Shown here: piece after piece, positions 52,230 to 60,774 of the stretch
Numbering within the stretch: position 1 is the stretch's first letter
Layout of the letters: every line of letters begins with the position of its first letter
Source: an uncultured Tateyamaria sp.
GTDB lineage: Bacteria > Pseudomonadota > Alphaproteobacteria > Rhodobacterales > Rhodobacteraceae
DNA length: 64,000 nt
Assembly: GCF_947487805.1 (NCBI RefSeq)
Contig: NZ_CANKXW010000003.1
Span: forward strand, 310,001-374,000
Direction: 5' to 3'
Position numbers and translations under genes: made by a program
Notes under the pieces: generated by a model
Database searches by the model: none
Seen by the model: the letters and a program-made list of their open reading frames with translations, nothing else
What the model was told of the DNA's origin: nothing

Positions 52230-52712
52230 ATGGCACTCGATCGCTGGATCGGATTGATATTGCTGGGGATATTCCTGGCCTATGGCTATGCGGCCTGGTT
52301 CACGATGGATGCGAGCCTTGCGCCTTTCATGCAGCGCAACCCCATCTGGCCCTCCACATTCCCCAAGATCCTGTCGATAATGGGCATTCTTTGCGCACTG
52401 GTCATTATTGCAGGCCTGGAAAAGGGCGAGGCCAAGATCGGGGACATCGATTACCGGCGACTGGGTGACTACCACCTTGGTCAGGCGCTGGGACTGCTGG
52501 CGTTGATGGTGGCCTATGCGCTGCTGCTGCGCCCTGGCGGGTTCCTTTTTTCCACCACCGGCTTTCTGATCGTGGGATCGGTGATCCTTGGCGAACGGCG
52601 GTGGATCACGATGATCGTGGTGTCGGCACTGGCCACCGGCGTCGTCTGGTATCTCGTGCAGGAGGTCCTTGGAATTTTCCTGCGCCCCCTGCCCGGCTTT
52701 CTAGGAGGATAA
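52230..52712 (+). CDS. tctB: Tripartite tricarboxylate transporter small subunit TctB
   Basis: 160 residues from the ATG at 52230 (GGGAG seven bases upstream; the ATG at 52224 is too close to it). Four hydrophobic helices (about 5-23, 44-62, 83-97 and 103-145 as a pair), the layout of TctB. FPKILSIMGILCALVII and LRPGGFLFSTTGFLIVGSVILGERRW are typical. Forms the membrane complex with TctA; their genes are four bases apart. Confidence 0.9.
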   Translation: MALDRWIGLILLGIFLAYGYAAWFTMDASLAPFMQRNPIWPSTFPKILSIMGILCALVIIAGLEKGEAKIGDIDYRRLGDYHLGQALGLLALMVAYALLLRPGGFLFSTTGFLIVGSVILGERRWITMIVVSALATGVVWYLVQEVLGIFLRPLPGFLGG

Positions 52713-52716
52713 CGCG

Positions 52717-54231
52717 ATGCTCGAAGGTATTCTGATCGGCCTGCAAACGGCCCTATCCGTCCAAAACCTGCTGATGGTGATCGGTGGGTGTCTGATCGGC
52801 ACGTTCATCGGCATGTTGCCGGGCCTTGGCCCGATGTCCATCATCGCCATCATGATCCCGGTCGCCATTTCGATGGGCGACGCGGCGGCAGCGCTGATTC
52901 TGCTTGCGGGGGTGTACTATGGCGCCATCTTCGGCGGCTCCACCTCGTCGATCCTGCTGAATGCGCCGGGGGTCGCGGGCACGGTCGCGACCAGTTTCGA
53001 CGGCTATCCGATGGCGCGGCAGGGTAAGGCCGGCAAAGCGCTGACAATCGCCGCGATTGCATCCTTCTGCGGTGGGACCATCGGGGCGGTCCTGTTGATG
53101 GTCTTCGCGCCGATGCTGTCGTCGGTCGCGCTGCTGTTTCATTCGGCGGAGTATTTTGCGCTGATGGTTGTGGGCCTGTCGGCCATCGCCGCCTTTGCCG
53201 GGACGGGTCAGGTGGCCAAGGCGATCATCATGACGCTGCTGGGCCTGATCATGGCCACAGTCGGCGAGGGCGCGCTGTTCAACATGCCGCGGTTCACCAT
53301 GGGGTTGATGGATCTGCAATCTGGCTTTGGCTTCATCACCCTCGCCATGGCGATGTTTGCCCTGCCCGAGGCAATTTTCCTCGTGCTCAACCCGGCGCGG
53401 TCCGCCCAAGGCGACAGCGGCGACATCAAGGACCTGCGCATTTCGCGGGCCGAGGCAAAGTCCATCGCGCCAGTGATCGGGCGGCAATCGCTTCAAGGGT
53501 TCTTTATCGGCGTGTTGCCGGGGGCCGGGGCGACGATTGCGTCTTTCCTCGGCTATGCCGTGGAACGCAACATCGCACCAAAGGCGGAGCAGGACGAGTT
53601 TGGCAAAGGATCGGTCAAGGGCCTTGCCGCACCCGAGACGGCCAACAACGCGGCCTGCACCGGGTCCTTCGTCCCGCTTTTGACGCTGGGCATTCCCGGC
53701 TCCGGCACCACGGCGATCCTGCTGGGGGCGCTCATCGCCCTCAACGTCACGCCAGGGCCGCGCCTGATGATCGACGACCCCCAGATCTTCTGGGCGGTCA
53801 TCATCTCGATGTATATCGGCAATCTGGTACTGTTGATCCTGAACCTGCCGCTGATCCCCTACATCGCCAAGATCCTGTCGGTGCCGCGGAATTTCCTGAT
53901 CCCGTTCATTCTCTTCTTTACGCTGATGGGGGCCTATATCGGGCAGAACAACGCGACCGAGCTCTTGTTGCTCGTGGGCTTTGGCATTTGCGCGACGGTG
54001 CTGCGCTTTGCCGATTACCCGCTGGCGCCGCTGCTGATCGGGTTCATCCTTGGCGGTATGCTCGAGAACAACTTCAGCCGTTCCATGCAGCTGTACGACG
54101 GGGTCAGCTTTGTCTGGGAGCGGCCCATGACGCTGGGCCTGTTGATTGTGGCGGCACTGCTGGTGATCCTGCCCAGCTACCGGGCGCGGCGCGCGCGGTT
54201 GCGGGCCAAGGGTGTGGCCGACGGTGACTAA
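52717..54231 (+). CDS. tctA: Tripartite tricarboxylate transporter large subunit TctA
   Basis: 504 residues with about eleven helices. Signature segments: GTFIGMLPGLGPMSIIAIMIP, GVYYGAIFGGSTSSILLNAPG, the repeat half PGAGATIASFLGYAVERN and LGIPGSGTTAILLGALIALN. Uses the cation gradient to import carboxylates delivered by TctC. GGAGG lies before the ATG. The downstream CoA-transferase gene begins inside its last codons, so uptake and activation are probably coexpressed. Confidence 0.96.
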   Translation: MLEGILIGLQTALSVQNLLMVIGGCLIGTFIGMLPGLGPMSIIAIMIPVAISMGDAAAALILLAGVYYGAIFGGSTSSILLNAPGVAGTVATSFDGYPMARQGKAGKALTIAAIASFCGGTIGAVLLMVFAPMLSSVALLFHSAEYFALMVVGLSAIAAFAGTGQVAKAIIMTLLGLIMATVGEGALFNMPRFTMGLMDLQSGFGFITLAMAMFALPEAIFLVLNPARSAQGDSGDIKDLRISRAEAKSIAPVIGRQSLQGFFIGVLPGAGATIASFLGYAVERNIAPKAEQDEFGKGSVKGLAAPETANNAACTGSFVPLLTLGIPGSGTTAILLGALIALNVTPGPRLMIDDPQIFWAVIISMYIGNLVLLILNLPLIPYIAKILSVPRNFLIPFILFFTLMGAYIGQNNATELLLLVGFGICATVLRFADYPLAPLLIGFILGGMLENNFSRSMQLYDGVSFVWERPMTLGLLIVAALLVILPSYRARRARLRAKGVADGD

Positions 54232-55417
54232 ACCGCTGGGTGGCATACGGGTTCTGGACCTGACCAATGTTCTGGCCGGTCCGTTCTGTTGCCACCAGTT
54301 GGTCCATATGGGTGCAGAGGTGATCAAGGTCGAAGCGCCCGGGCGCGGCGACCTTGCCCGCCAGCTGGGCGCGGATCCGGACCTGAATGCGCGGGGCATG
54401 GGCGTGTCCTTTCTGGCCCAGAACGCGGGCAAGAAATCAGTGACCGTGAACTTCAAGCATCCCGAGGGCAAGGCGCTGTTCGAACGGTTGGTGACCACCG
54501 CAGACGTGGTGGTCGAGAACTTTCGCCCCGGCGTCATGGCGCGGTTGGGGATCGGGTATGATGCCCTGACCAAACATAGGCCCGATCTGGTCTATTGCGC
54601 CATTTCGGGGTTTGGACAGGACGGCCCGTGGGTGGATCGGCCGGCCTATGATCAGATCATTCAAGGCGTGTCCGGGGTGATGTCGATCACCGGTGACGCA
54701 GACAGCGCGCCCTTGCGCGTGGGCTATCCGGTGGCGGACACGGTGGGCGGCATGACGGCGGCCTTTGCCGTGGCGGCGGCGCTGAACGCGCGCCCGCGCG
54801 GGTGTTTCATCGATTGCTCCATGCTGGAAAGCGTGCTGGCCACGATGGGATGGGTGGTGTCGAACCACCTGATTGCCGGGGCCACCCCGACGGCCCATGG
54901 CAACGAAAACCCGACCTCGGCCCCGTCCGGCGCGTTTCAGACCGGCGACGGGTTGATCAACATCGCCGCGAACAAGGACGAGCAGTGGGGGCTTTTGGTG
55001 GACTACCTTGGCCTGTCAGAGCTGCGCACCGATCCGGACTACGCGACCCGCGAGGACCGCAAGCGCAACCGGCACGCGCTGCGCACGCGGATCGAAGAAC
55101 GGCTTGCGCCCTGTTCCGCCCGCGCACTGGCACGCGAGTTGAACAGGATCGGTGTCCCCGCGGGGGCGGTGATGGAGGTCGCGGATGTGCTGGCCCATCC
55201 GCAGATTGCGGATCGCGGGTTGCTGACGGACTATGCGGATGTGCCGGGGGTGGGGCGCGATATCTCGGTGGTGAATACCGGGGTCAAGATGAACGGCGCG
55301 CCATTGCAGGTCGATGCGCCGCCGCCGCAACTGGGCGCGCATGCGCAAGAAATCTGGGGCGCGCTGGGGCTGGATGCGGCGGCGGTGCAGGACCTGGTGG
55401 ACAAGGGGGCGATATGA
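54224..55417 (+). CDS. Class III (CaiB/BaiF) CoA transferase
   Basis: 397 residues from the GTG at 54224 (GTG at 54212 is an alternative). CaiB/BaiF enzymes move CoA from a donor thioester to a carboxylic acid. Seen: GGIRVLDLTNVLAGPFCCHQLVHMGAEVIKVE at the N-terminus, NAGKKSVTVNFKHPEGKALF, DVVVENFRPGVMARLGI, ISGFGQDGPWVDRPAYDQI (the motif just before the catalytic aspartate region) and RGCFIDCSMLES. Located between tctA and a citryl-CoA-lyase-like gene, it probably makes the CoA ester of the imported acid; the donor is unknown. Confidence 0.92.
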   Translation: MTKPLGGIRVLDLTNVLAGPFCCHQLVHMGAEVIKVEAPGRGDLARQLGADPDLNARGMGVSFLAQNAGKKSVTVNFKHPEGKALFERLVTTADVVVENFRPGVMARLGIGYDALTKHRPDLVYCAISGFGQDGPWVDRPAYDQIIQGVSGVMSITGDADSAPLRVGYPVADTVGGMTAAFAVAAALNARPRGCFIDCSMLESVLATMGWVVSNHLIAGATPTAHGNENPTSAPSGAFQTGDGLINIAANKDEQWGLLVDYLGLSELRTDPDYATREDRKRNRHALRTRIEERLAPCSARALARELNRIGVPAGAVMEVADVLAHPQIADRGLLTDYADVPGVGRDISVVNTGVKMNGAPLQVDAPPPQLGAHAQEIWGALGLDAAAVQDLVDKGAI

Positions 55418-56205
55418 GCGACAGGGAATCGGATGTCTCAGAATGGTGGACCACATCGATCATCGACATGGCCCCCGGCCAGATCCGGATGCGCGGCCAT
55501 CCGATCGAGGACCTGATCGGCGAAGTCAGCTTTGTCCAGATGATCTGGTTGATGATGCGGGGCACCCTGCCCGAGGCCGCCGAGGCCCGCCTGTTGGAGG
55601 CGGCCCTTGTGGCGGCGGTGGACCACGGGCCGCAAGCGCCGTCGATTGCCGCCGCGCGTATGGCCGTCACCTGCGGGGTCGGGTTGAACGGGGCGCTGGC
55701 ATCGGCCGTGAATATGTTGGACGACGTGCATGGGGGTGCAGGCGAGCAGGCGGTAGAGCTGTACCAGCGGATTGCGGACACAAACGCGCCCCTAAGGGAC
55801 GTTCTGGACGATTGGCGGGCCGAACATGGGCGGTTCATCCCCGGTTTTGGCCACCGGTTTCACACGCCCACGGATCCGCGCGCGCCACGGCTGCTTGGGC
55901 TGGTGGATGATGCGGCGCAGGGGGGCATGGTGACGGGGCGGTTCGCGCAGATCGCGCGCGGCATCGAGACCACACTGGCGGAGGAAAAGGGCAAGCCCGT
56001 GCCGATGAACATCGACGGGGCCACGGCCGTGATCTTTGCCGAGCTGGCGTTCGCGGCACCGCTGGCACGCGGGCTGTTCTGCCTGTCGCGGTCCGTGGGG
56101 ATCCTGGCCCACGCGTGGGAACAGACGCAGCAGGGCGGACGCAACAAGGGGCCGACGCCACCGGGCTATCGTTGGACCTATACGGGTGACAACCCGATCA
56201 AGTGA
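55414..56205 (+). CDS. Citryl-CoA lyase-like short citrate synthase family protein
   Basis: 263 residues, far shorter than citrate synthase (about 430). The three catalytic residues of the family are present: histidine in DDVHGGAGEQA, histidine in GFGHRFHTPTDPRA and aspartate in PMNIDGATAVI. The last motif resembles the citryl-CoA-cleaving module of ATP-citrate lyase (NVDG) more than citrate synthase. The ATG overlaps the CoA-transferase stop (ATGA). Expected reaction: cleavage of citryl-CoA, or a similar 3-hydroxyacyl-CoA polycarboxylate, to acetyl-CoA and an oxoacid. Direction and substrate are inferred from context. Confidence 0.82.
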   Translation: MSDRESDVSEWWTTSIIDMAPGQIRMRGHPIEDLIGEVSFVQMIWLMMRGTLPEAAEARLLEAALVAAVDHGPQAPSIAAARMAVTCGVGLNGALASAVNMLDDVHGGAGEQAVELYQRIADTNAPLRDVLDDWRAEHGRFIPGFGHRFHTPTDPRAPRLLGLVDDAAQGGMVTGRFAQIARGIETTLAEEKGKPVPMNIDGATAVIFAELAFAAPLARGLFCLSRSVGILAHAWEQTQQGGRNKGPTPPGYRWTYTGDNPIK

Positions 56206-56217
56206 TGAGGCCGCCCT

Positions 56218-57141
56218 TCACCGCAGGGTGCTGTGACCGATCCGCCGCAACCCTTTGCGCGACAGTTCCTTTGCCAGAAGGTCAAAGACCAGACGAATGC
56301 TGGGGTTGGTGCGCAACTCGCGGTGCGCGACAAGCCATGTTTCGACTTCGACGGGTTCGAAACCGTCCCATGCCACAACCAGTTCGTCATAGAACTTGGC
56401 GATTTCGTCAGGCAGCACGCCGATCCCAAGCCCTTGCCGCATCAGCTCAACCGACATCGTGCCACTGGCCGTGCAAAGGTTGAAATTCGCACGGGTCAGA
56501 TTGAGCCCGCGCGACGCCATCAGCCCCAAGAGGTGTTCGGGATGTTCGAACCCGACGAATTGCAGCGCCGTGAAATCCTCGGGTTTTGACGGATGCCCGA
56601 CAGAAGCCAGATAGGACCGGGACGCATAAAGCGTCGCCGTGCGGTCAGGCAGACGCTTGGCAAAGAGGGCGTCATCCTGGGGCCGTGCATGGCGGATCGC
56701 GATATCTGCCTCGCGGCGCCGCAGATCGCTGATCTGGTTGGAGGTGACGATCTCGACCTGAAGCCCAGGCGCCACCGCTTGCAATTCGGCGAGGATGGCC
56801 GGCAGATACTGCGTAGCCAGCAGGTTCGTCGCCGAGATCGCGACATGCCCGGTAAAGGATTGCGACTGCCCGGTGGCGGCAATCGAGATGCGGTTGGCCG
56901 CGTCCCCCATGGTGCGGAAATGCTCCAGCAGCTGGGTCCCGGCCTGGGTCAGCAAAAGCGTGCGCGAACTGCGTTCGAACAGGGTCACGCCAAGCGCCTC
57001 TTCGATCCCGGCCACCTGTCGGCTGAGCGTGGGCTGCGTCAGCCCCAGCGCACGGGCAGCCGCCGACAAAGACCCTTCCTCGGCCGTGACCAAAAAGGCC
57101 CGCGCCTGGTTCCAATCGAAATTTGCACCCTTCCACTCCAT
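56218..57141 (-). CDS. LysR-family transcriptional regulator
   Basis: 307 residues from the ATG at 57141. N-terminal winged helix: FDWNQARAFLVTAEEGSLSAAARALGLTQPTLSRQVAGIEEALGVTLFERSSRTLLLTQAG. The ligand domain follows (GHVAISATNLLATQYLPAIL, IAIRHARPQDDALFAK). No clear Shine-Dalgarno, so possibly leaderless. Convergent with the lyase gene (12 bases between stops) and divergent from the first methyltransferase gene, which it probably regulates. A CGTATAG direct repeat lies in the shared 78-base promoter region. Confidence 0.9.
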   Translation of the reverse strand: MEWKGANFDWNQARAFLVTAEEGSLSAAARALGLTQPTLSRQVAGIEEALGVTLFERSSRTLLLTQAGTQLLEHFRTMGDAANRISIAATGQSQSFTGHVAISATNLLATQYLPAILAELQAVAPGLQVEIVTSNQISDLRRREADIAIRHARPQDDALFAKRLPDRTATLYASRSYLASVGHPSKPEDFTALQFVGFEHPEHLLGLMASRGLNLTRANFNLCTASGTMSVELMRQGLGIGVLPDEIAKFYDELVVAWDGFEPVEVETWLVAHRELRTNPSIRLVFDLLAKELSRKGLRRIGHSTLR

Positions 57142-57147
57142 CAAATG

Positions 57148-57185
57148 CGTATAGCAGCCCCACGGATTTTGGCAATTTCGTATAG
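57148..57185. promoter_or_regulatory. CGTATAG direct repeat in the LysR/methyltransferase promoter region
   Basis: cgtatag occurs at 57148-57154 and 57179-57185, 31 bases apart, about three helical turns. The position between divergent genes matches the usual location of LysR regulatory and activation sites. Confidence 0.45.
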
Positions 57186-57219
57186 AGTGACGTCGGCATA
57201 GACGCCGTGGAAACTCCAG

Positions 57220-57996
57220 ATGGATGGATACGCCATGACTTTCGCACCTGTGCACCCTTCGGATCAGTCCAACGCCGGAACGACCGTTCCCGTAGGTGTT
57301 GCACGGCTGGGGTCGTGGGAAATCGGTGTGCGCCGCCATGTGCGCTCGTCCAGCGATCTGGCCGCGCAATACGATGTGGCCGCGGGGACATGGGAGGACA
57401 CCGCACGGCGGTTCGGACTGGTCGACAGTTACGGGCACGCACTGCGCCGGGGACGGATCGGCACAGGTCAGCGACAGGGGCACGGCGCCACACGCGTGCT
57501 CGATTGCGGCATCGGCACGGGGAGCCTGAGCTTGGCTCTGCGCGGCATATGTGCGGGACCGGTGGAGTATTCTGGCATCGATACCTCCGCGCGGATGCTG
57601 GCGCAGGCGGATATGTTCTTGCGCGGGGCGGACATCCTCTGCGAGCTTCGGCGCGGCAGTATCGACGCGATCCCCCATGACGGCGCATCCTTTGATATTG
57701 TCACGGCGGCGCATGTGCTTGAGCACCTGCCTGACCCCGTCGCCGGCTTGCGCGAGATGGCGCGGGTACTGAAACCGGGCGGACGCCTCTTTGCCTGCGT
57801 GACGCGTCCGTCGCTGTTCGGTGCGTTCATCAAGATGCGCTGGCGCACCTGGACGGTGAGCGAGCGGCAGGGCGTGACATGGCTCCGCGAGATGGGGTTG
57901 CAGGACATTGGCCTGTGCCCGCTGGCACTTGGGGCCGTGACCCGGCAGGGAAGCACGGCCTTTTGGGCCACCAAACCTGCATATTCGGATGCGTGA
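57220..57996 (+). CDS. Class I SAM-dependent methyltransferase
   Basis: 258 residues if it starts at 57220; the ATG at 57235 is also possible. Core motifs: RVLDCGIGTGSLSLAL (SAM-binding motif I), YSGIDTSARMLAQA, then FDIVTAAHVLEHLPDPVAGLREMARVLKPGGRLFACV. An unusual 80-residue N-terminal extension precedes the core. Cytosolic, substrate unknown. Followed after 19 bases by a second methyltransferase gene on the same strand. Confidence 0.85.
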   Translation: MDGYAMTFAPVHPSDQSNAGTTVPVGVARLGSWEIGVRRHVRSSSDLAAQYDVAAGTWEDTARRFGLVDSYGHALRRGRIGTGQRQGHGATRVLDCGIGTGSLSLALRGICAGPVEYSGIDTSARMLAQADMFLRGADILCELRRGSIDAIPHDGASFDIVTAAHVLEHLPDPVAGLREMARVLKPGGRLFACVTRPSLFGAFIKMRWRTWTVSERQGVTWLREMGLQDIGLCPLALGAVTRQGSTAFWATKPAYSDA

Positions 57997-58015
57997 AGAC
58001 GAGAGAGAGATGAAA

Positions 58016-58642
58016 ATGACATTGAGCCGAGAGGCACGATTCTGGGACCGGATGGCAAATCGATACGCAAAAAGCCCGATCGCCGACCCTGTCGCCTACG
58101 AGGAAAAGCTGCGCCTGACACAGGAGCGCCTCAGCCCCGAAATGCGGGTGCTGGAGGTCGGATGCGGCACGGGTGGAACGGCGCTGCGCCAAGCGCCATT
58201 TGTCACGGACGTGCACGCGATTGACGTGTCCCCACGGATGATCGCCATCGCCAATGCCAAGAAGGCGGAGGCCGGAATTGGCAATGTCCGGTTTGACGTC
58301 GACGATCTGCACGGGTTCACACCGGACGGCGTGCGCTATGACGCCGTTCTCGCCATGAGCATCCTGCATCTGGTGTCTGACAGGGATGTTGCGCTGGCCA
58401 AGATCCGCAGCCTGTTGCAACCCGGTGATCTGTTTGTGTCGAGCACGGTCTGCATGGGCGATGACCTGAAGATCTTCAAATGGATCGCACCGATCGGCAA
58501 GGCGCTGCGCCTCTTTCCGACGGTGCGTGTGTTCACATCGGATGCCTTGGCCCATTCGATCACCGCCGCCGGGTTCGATATCCGGCATCGCTGGAAACCG
58601 GGGCCGCGCACGGCCACGTTTCTTGTCGCGACGGCGCGCTGA
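58016..58642 (+). CDS. Class I SAM-dependent methyltransferase, lipid/small-molecule type
   Basis: 208 residues from the ATG at 58016, with GAGAGAGA upstream; the ATG at 58010 is too close to that site. FWDRMANRYAKSPIADPVAYEEKL is typical of a methyltransferase family near phospholipid N-methyltransferases. Motif I is RVLEVGCGTGGTALRQA and motif III region YDAVLAMSILHLVSDRD. The late IAPIGKALRLFPTVRVFTSD segment may touch a membrane or lipid substrate. It pairs with the preceding methyltransferase, presumably for two steps of one modification controlled by the LysR gene. Confidence 0.85.
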   Translation: MTLSREARFWDRMANRYAKSPIADPVAYEEKLRLTQERLSPEMRVLEVGCGTGGTALRQAPFVTDVHAIDVSPRMIAIANAKKAEAGIGNVRFDVDDLHGFTPDGVRYDAVLAMSILHLVSDRDVALAKIRSLLQPGDLFVSSTVCMGDDLKIFKWIAPIGKALRLFPTVRVFTSDALAHSITAAGFDIRHRWKPGPRTATFLVATAR

Positions 58643-58657
58643 GCGGTCGATCATGGT

Positions 58658-58834
58658 TCAAGGCGCCGGACGCCACTGTTCCGACTTGAACCAGTAGTCA
58701 GAGAAACAGGCCTTCGACCGGGTGAAGCCTGCGCATTCGGTGGCATAGACCTTCACAGCCTGCAACAGGTCTTCGACCTCTGTCCGGTCGTCCAAAGCCT
58801 CCCTGATCCAGCGCAGACAGTCAGCCTTGGCCAT
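58658..58834 (-). CDS. Small hypothetical reading frame next to an IS remnant
   Basis: 58 residues (MAKADCLRWIREALDDRT...FKSEQWRPAP). It begins inside the end of the IS3 fragment and has only AAGG 12 bases upstream. Helical N-terminal half, then three cysteines in the whole protein (DCL, TECAG, KACF). No family recognised. It may be a real small gene or a fragment left by the rearrangement that placed the IS3 remnant here. Confidence 0.3.
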   Translation of the reverse strand: MAKADCLRWIREALDDRTEVEDLLQAVKVYATECAGFTRSKACFSDYWFKSEQWRPAP

Positions 58835-58917
58835 GGGCTATTTTGACCTTCTTGCCCCGCCTGACGCCTTCAATGCCAATGTCGCGCATCACTCTTTCAA
58901 CTGTGCAGCGGGCGATT
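58821..58917 (-). mobile_element. IS3-family transposase (OrfB) remnant
   Basis: About 97 bases on the minus strand encode IARCTVERVMRDIGIEGVRRG, the conserved segment just before the DDE catalytic core of IS3 OrfB (ARCTVxRLMRDMGLxGVxRGK). The frame stops shortly after it and no DDE residues or terminal inverted repeats are present. A decayed insertion fragment, not a functional element. Confidence 0.75.
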
Positions 58918-59253
58918 GTACCGAGGATGATGCGGCTGCATTTCACGCGCGGTTTACGACGCTCACGCTTCTCTCGGCAAAGCTTGGCCAAGGCAGCAGA
59001 TCGATCTCGCAGCGCCTGAAGGCGGCCGGAATCGAGAGGTTTCGGCCCGGCGACACCTACTTTGGCCCGGTTTACCTCTTGGATGACGTTGAATCTGTTC
59101 TGCATGGACTTGAGTGCAGGGATCTGGTCTCGAAATCGAACTGAACGGCGATCGTATCGGTTGCCGATAGTTCGGAGAAGCAGACCTCTGCCCTTCACGC
59201 AGCTAAGGTCCGGAAAGAGCCCAAGGCGGTCATCATGATTACGTGTTGCGTAA

Positions 59254-59635
59254 CCACTCAGCGTGAAAACCGCTGTGGCTGCTCTGACCATGCCGCTGCA
59301 GAGCGGCGAGGAAACCAGCCATTCATTCATCGCGCGGCGGTATATTTGTGGCCTGTCTCGACGACCAGGTGGTGGGTTGCGTCATGTACAATGAAATGTC
59401 GGCTGGTGTCGCCGAATTCAATCGCATGTTCGGGAGTGAAGCGGGCCATGGTCACGGGATTGGTCGCCTTCTGTTGAATAAAAGGTACAATCAACTGATC
59501 GAAGTCGGGTGCCAGAAAGTCGTTTTCTCATCAGCAGTTTTTCTGACATATGCGAAAGCGAGGTATCAAGCCGCCGGATTTACAGGTTCGCTGCATCCCA
59601 AAGGCTTTCCTGACGAATGGAAACCATACGTCTAA
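59254..59635 (+). pseudogene. GNAT acetyltransferase pseudogene (frameshifted, 5'-truncated)
   Basis: From about 59333 to the stop the sequence reads VACLDDQVVGCVMYNE, FNRMFGSEAGHGHGIGRLLLNK, VVFSSAVFLTYAKARYQAAGF, a clear GNAT core with the acetyl-CoA loop GHGIGRLL. The expected preceding piece (LQSGEETSHSFIAR) lies in a different frame upstream, so a frameshift near 59330 separates them, and everything before 59254 is missing. It sits beside the IS3 remnant. Confidence 0.65.
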
Positions 59636-59745
59636 TTCATGGAACGTGCGCTTTAGGGCGAATCGCGTAATCCCATGCAATGACGCCGCTTTTGAAGAAG
59701 ACTTACCGCCGCATCAAAATAATTTAAGGATCGCGAAACAAGCCG

Positions 59746-60774
59746 TTATGCAAACGTAAACGCGCTAACTGACTCGGCGAACCCTTTCAAACGGACGTCC
59801 GAGATCTCCCGGGTGCTGGAGGTGTCCAGCAGGCTGGCACATGTCGTCTGGTCAAACAGGATCTCGCAGCCCGCCACCTTGGTGTACGCCTCCAGCCGTG
59901 CCGCAAGGTTCACCGTTTTGCCAATGCAGGTATAGGTCGCGCGGTGCTGCGCGCAGGTATATCCCGCCACCACTTCGCCTGTGGCGATCCCGAAACCGAT
60001 CCGCAAGGGGGTTTCTGCAACGGCTGTGCGTTCTTCATTCAGTGCGGCGGTCATGGCAAGCATGTCTTGCGCGGCAGTCACGGCGCGTTGCGCGGAATTC
60101 TCAAGCGGGTTGGGCGCACCAAACAGCGCCATGAGCCCATCACTAACCATAAGGCTGACGATGCCCCCTTGGCTGGACACCGCGTCGAACATCAACGTGT
60201 AATAGGTGTTGATCAGATCAATCGTGGCCTCGGGCGTCATGGTTTCCGAAATGGCTGTGAAATCCCGGATATCGCAGAACAGAACCGTTGCAACCAGACG
60301 CTCGCCCCCGATGGCAAACCCGCTTTCGGTCAGCTGATCGGCCACTTCCTGGGTGGCAAACCGGTTCAGCAGTTCCTTTTGTTCGTCCTGCAGCCGCTTG
60401 CGTTCAAGACTGGCGCTGACACGGGCCTTGAGCAGAACCTTGTTCACGGGTTTCGGGATGTAGTCTTCGGCCCCCAATTCGATACAACGCACGATGTGGT
60501 CGAGCCCTTCGACCGACGATGTCACAATCACAGGCAGGTGGCGCAGGGTGGGCATGCTCTTGATCGCTTCGAGGACCTCAAAGCCGTCCATTTCGGGTAT
60601 TTCGATATCAAGCAGAAGAATGTCGAACCGGTCCGATGCCAGCATGTCCATCGCAATGCGTCCGTTTTCGGCGACAGACACGCGGTGGCCCAGCATCTCG
60701 ACATTGCGCGTCAGCAGCAGGCGGTTCACCTTGTTGTCATCGACGATCAACACGTGTCCGGGCGCATCATTCAT
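59746..60774 (-). CDS. Response regulator with class III nucleotide cyclase output
   Basis: 342 residues from the ATG at 60774. An N-terminal receiver domain (phosphorylation D56 in LLLDIEIPEMDG, K109 in YIPKPVNK), a coiled-coil linker (about 120-145) and a class III cyclase domain. Metal-binding D168 (LFCDIRDF) and D212 (VSDGLMA) and transition-state N289 and R293 (TVNLAARLE) are present. The two base-recognition positions are Leu208 and Lys286 instead of the Lys and Asp seen in adenylate cyclases. Activity is plausible but the nucleotide is uncertain. Overlaps the Hpt gene by 8 bases. Confidence 0.88.
   Translation of the reverse strand: MNDAPGHVLIVDDNKVNRLLLTRNVEMLGHRVSVAENGRIAMDMLASDRFDILLLDIEIPEMDGFEVLEAIKSMPTLRHLPVIVTSSVEGLDHIVRCIELGAEDYIPKPVNKVLLKARVSASLERKRLQDEQKELLNRFATQEVADQLTESGFAIGGERLVATVLFCDIRDFTAISETMTPEATIDLINTYYTLMFDAVSSQGGIVSLMVSDGLMALFGAPNPLENSAQRAVTAAQDMLAMTAALNEERTAVAETPLRIGFGIATGEVVAGYTCAQHRATYTCIGKTVNLAARLEAYTKVAGCEILFDQTTCASLLDTSSTREISDVRLKGFAESVSAFTFA

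Noticed and set aside
58827-59144. 105-codon plus-strand frame over the scar region
   Set aside because: It is antisense to the IS3 OrfB fragment, whose conserved protein motif shows the minus strand was the coding one.
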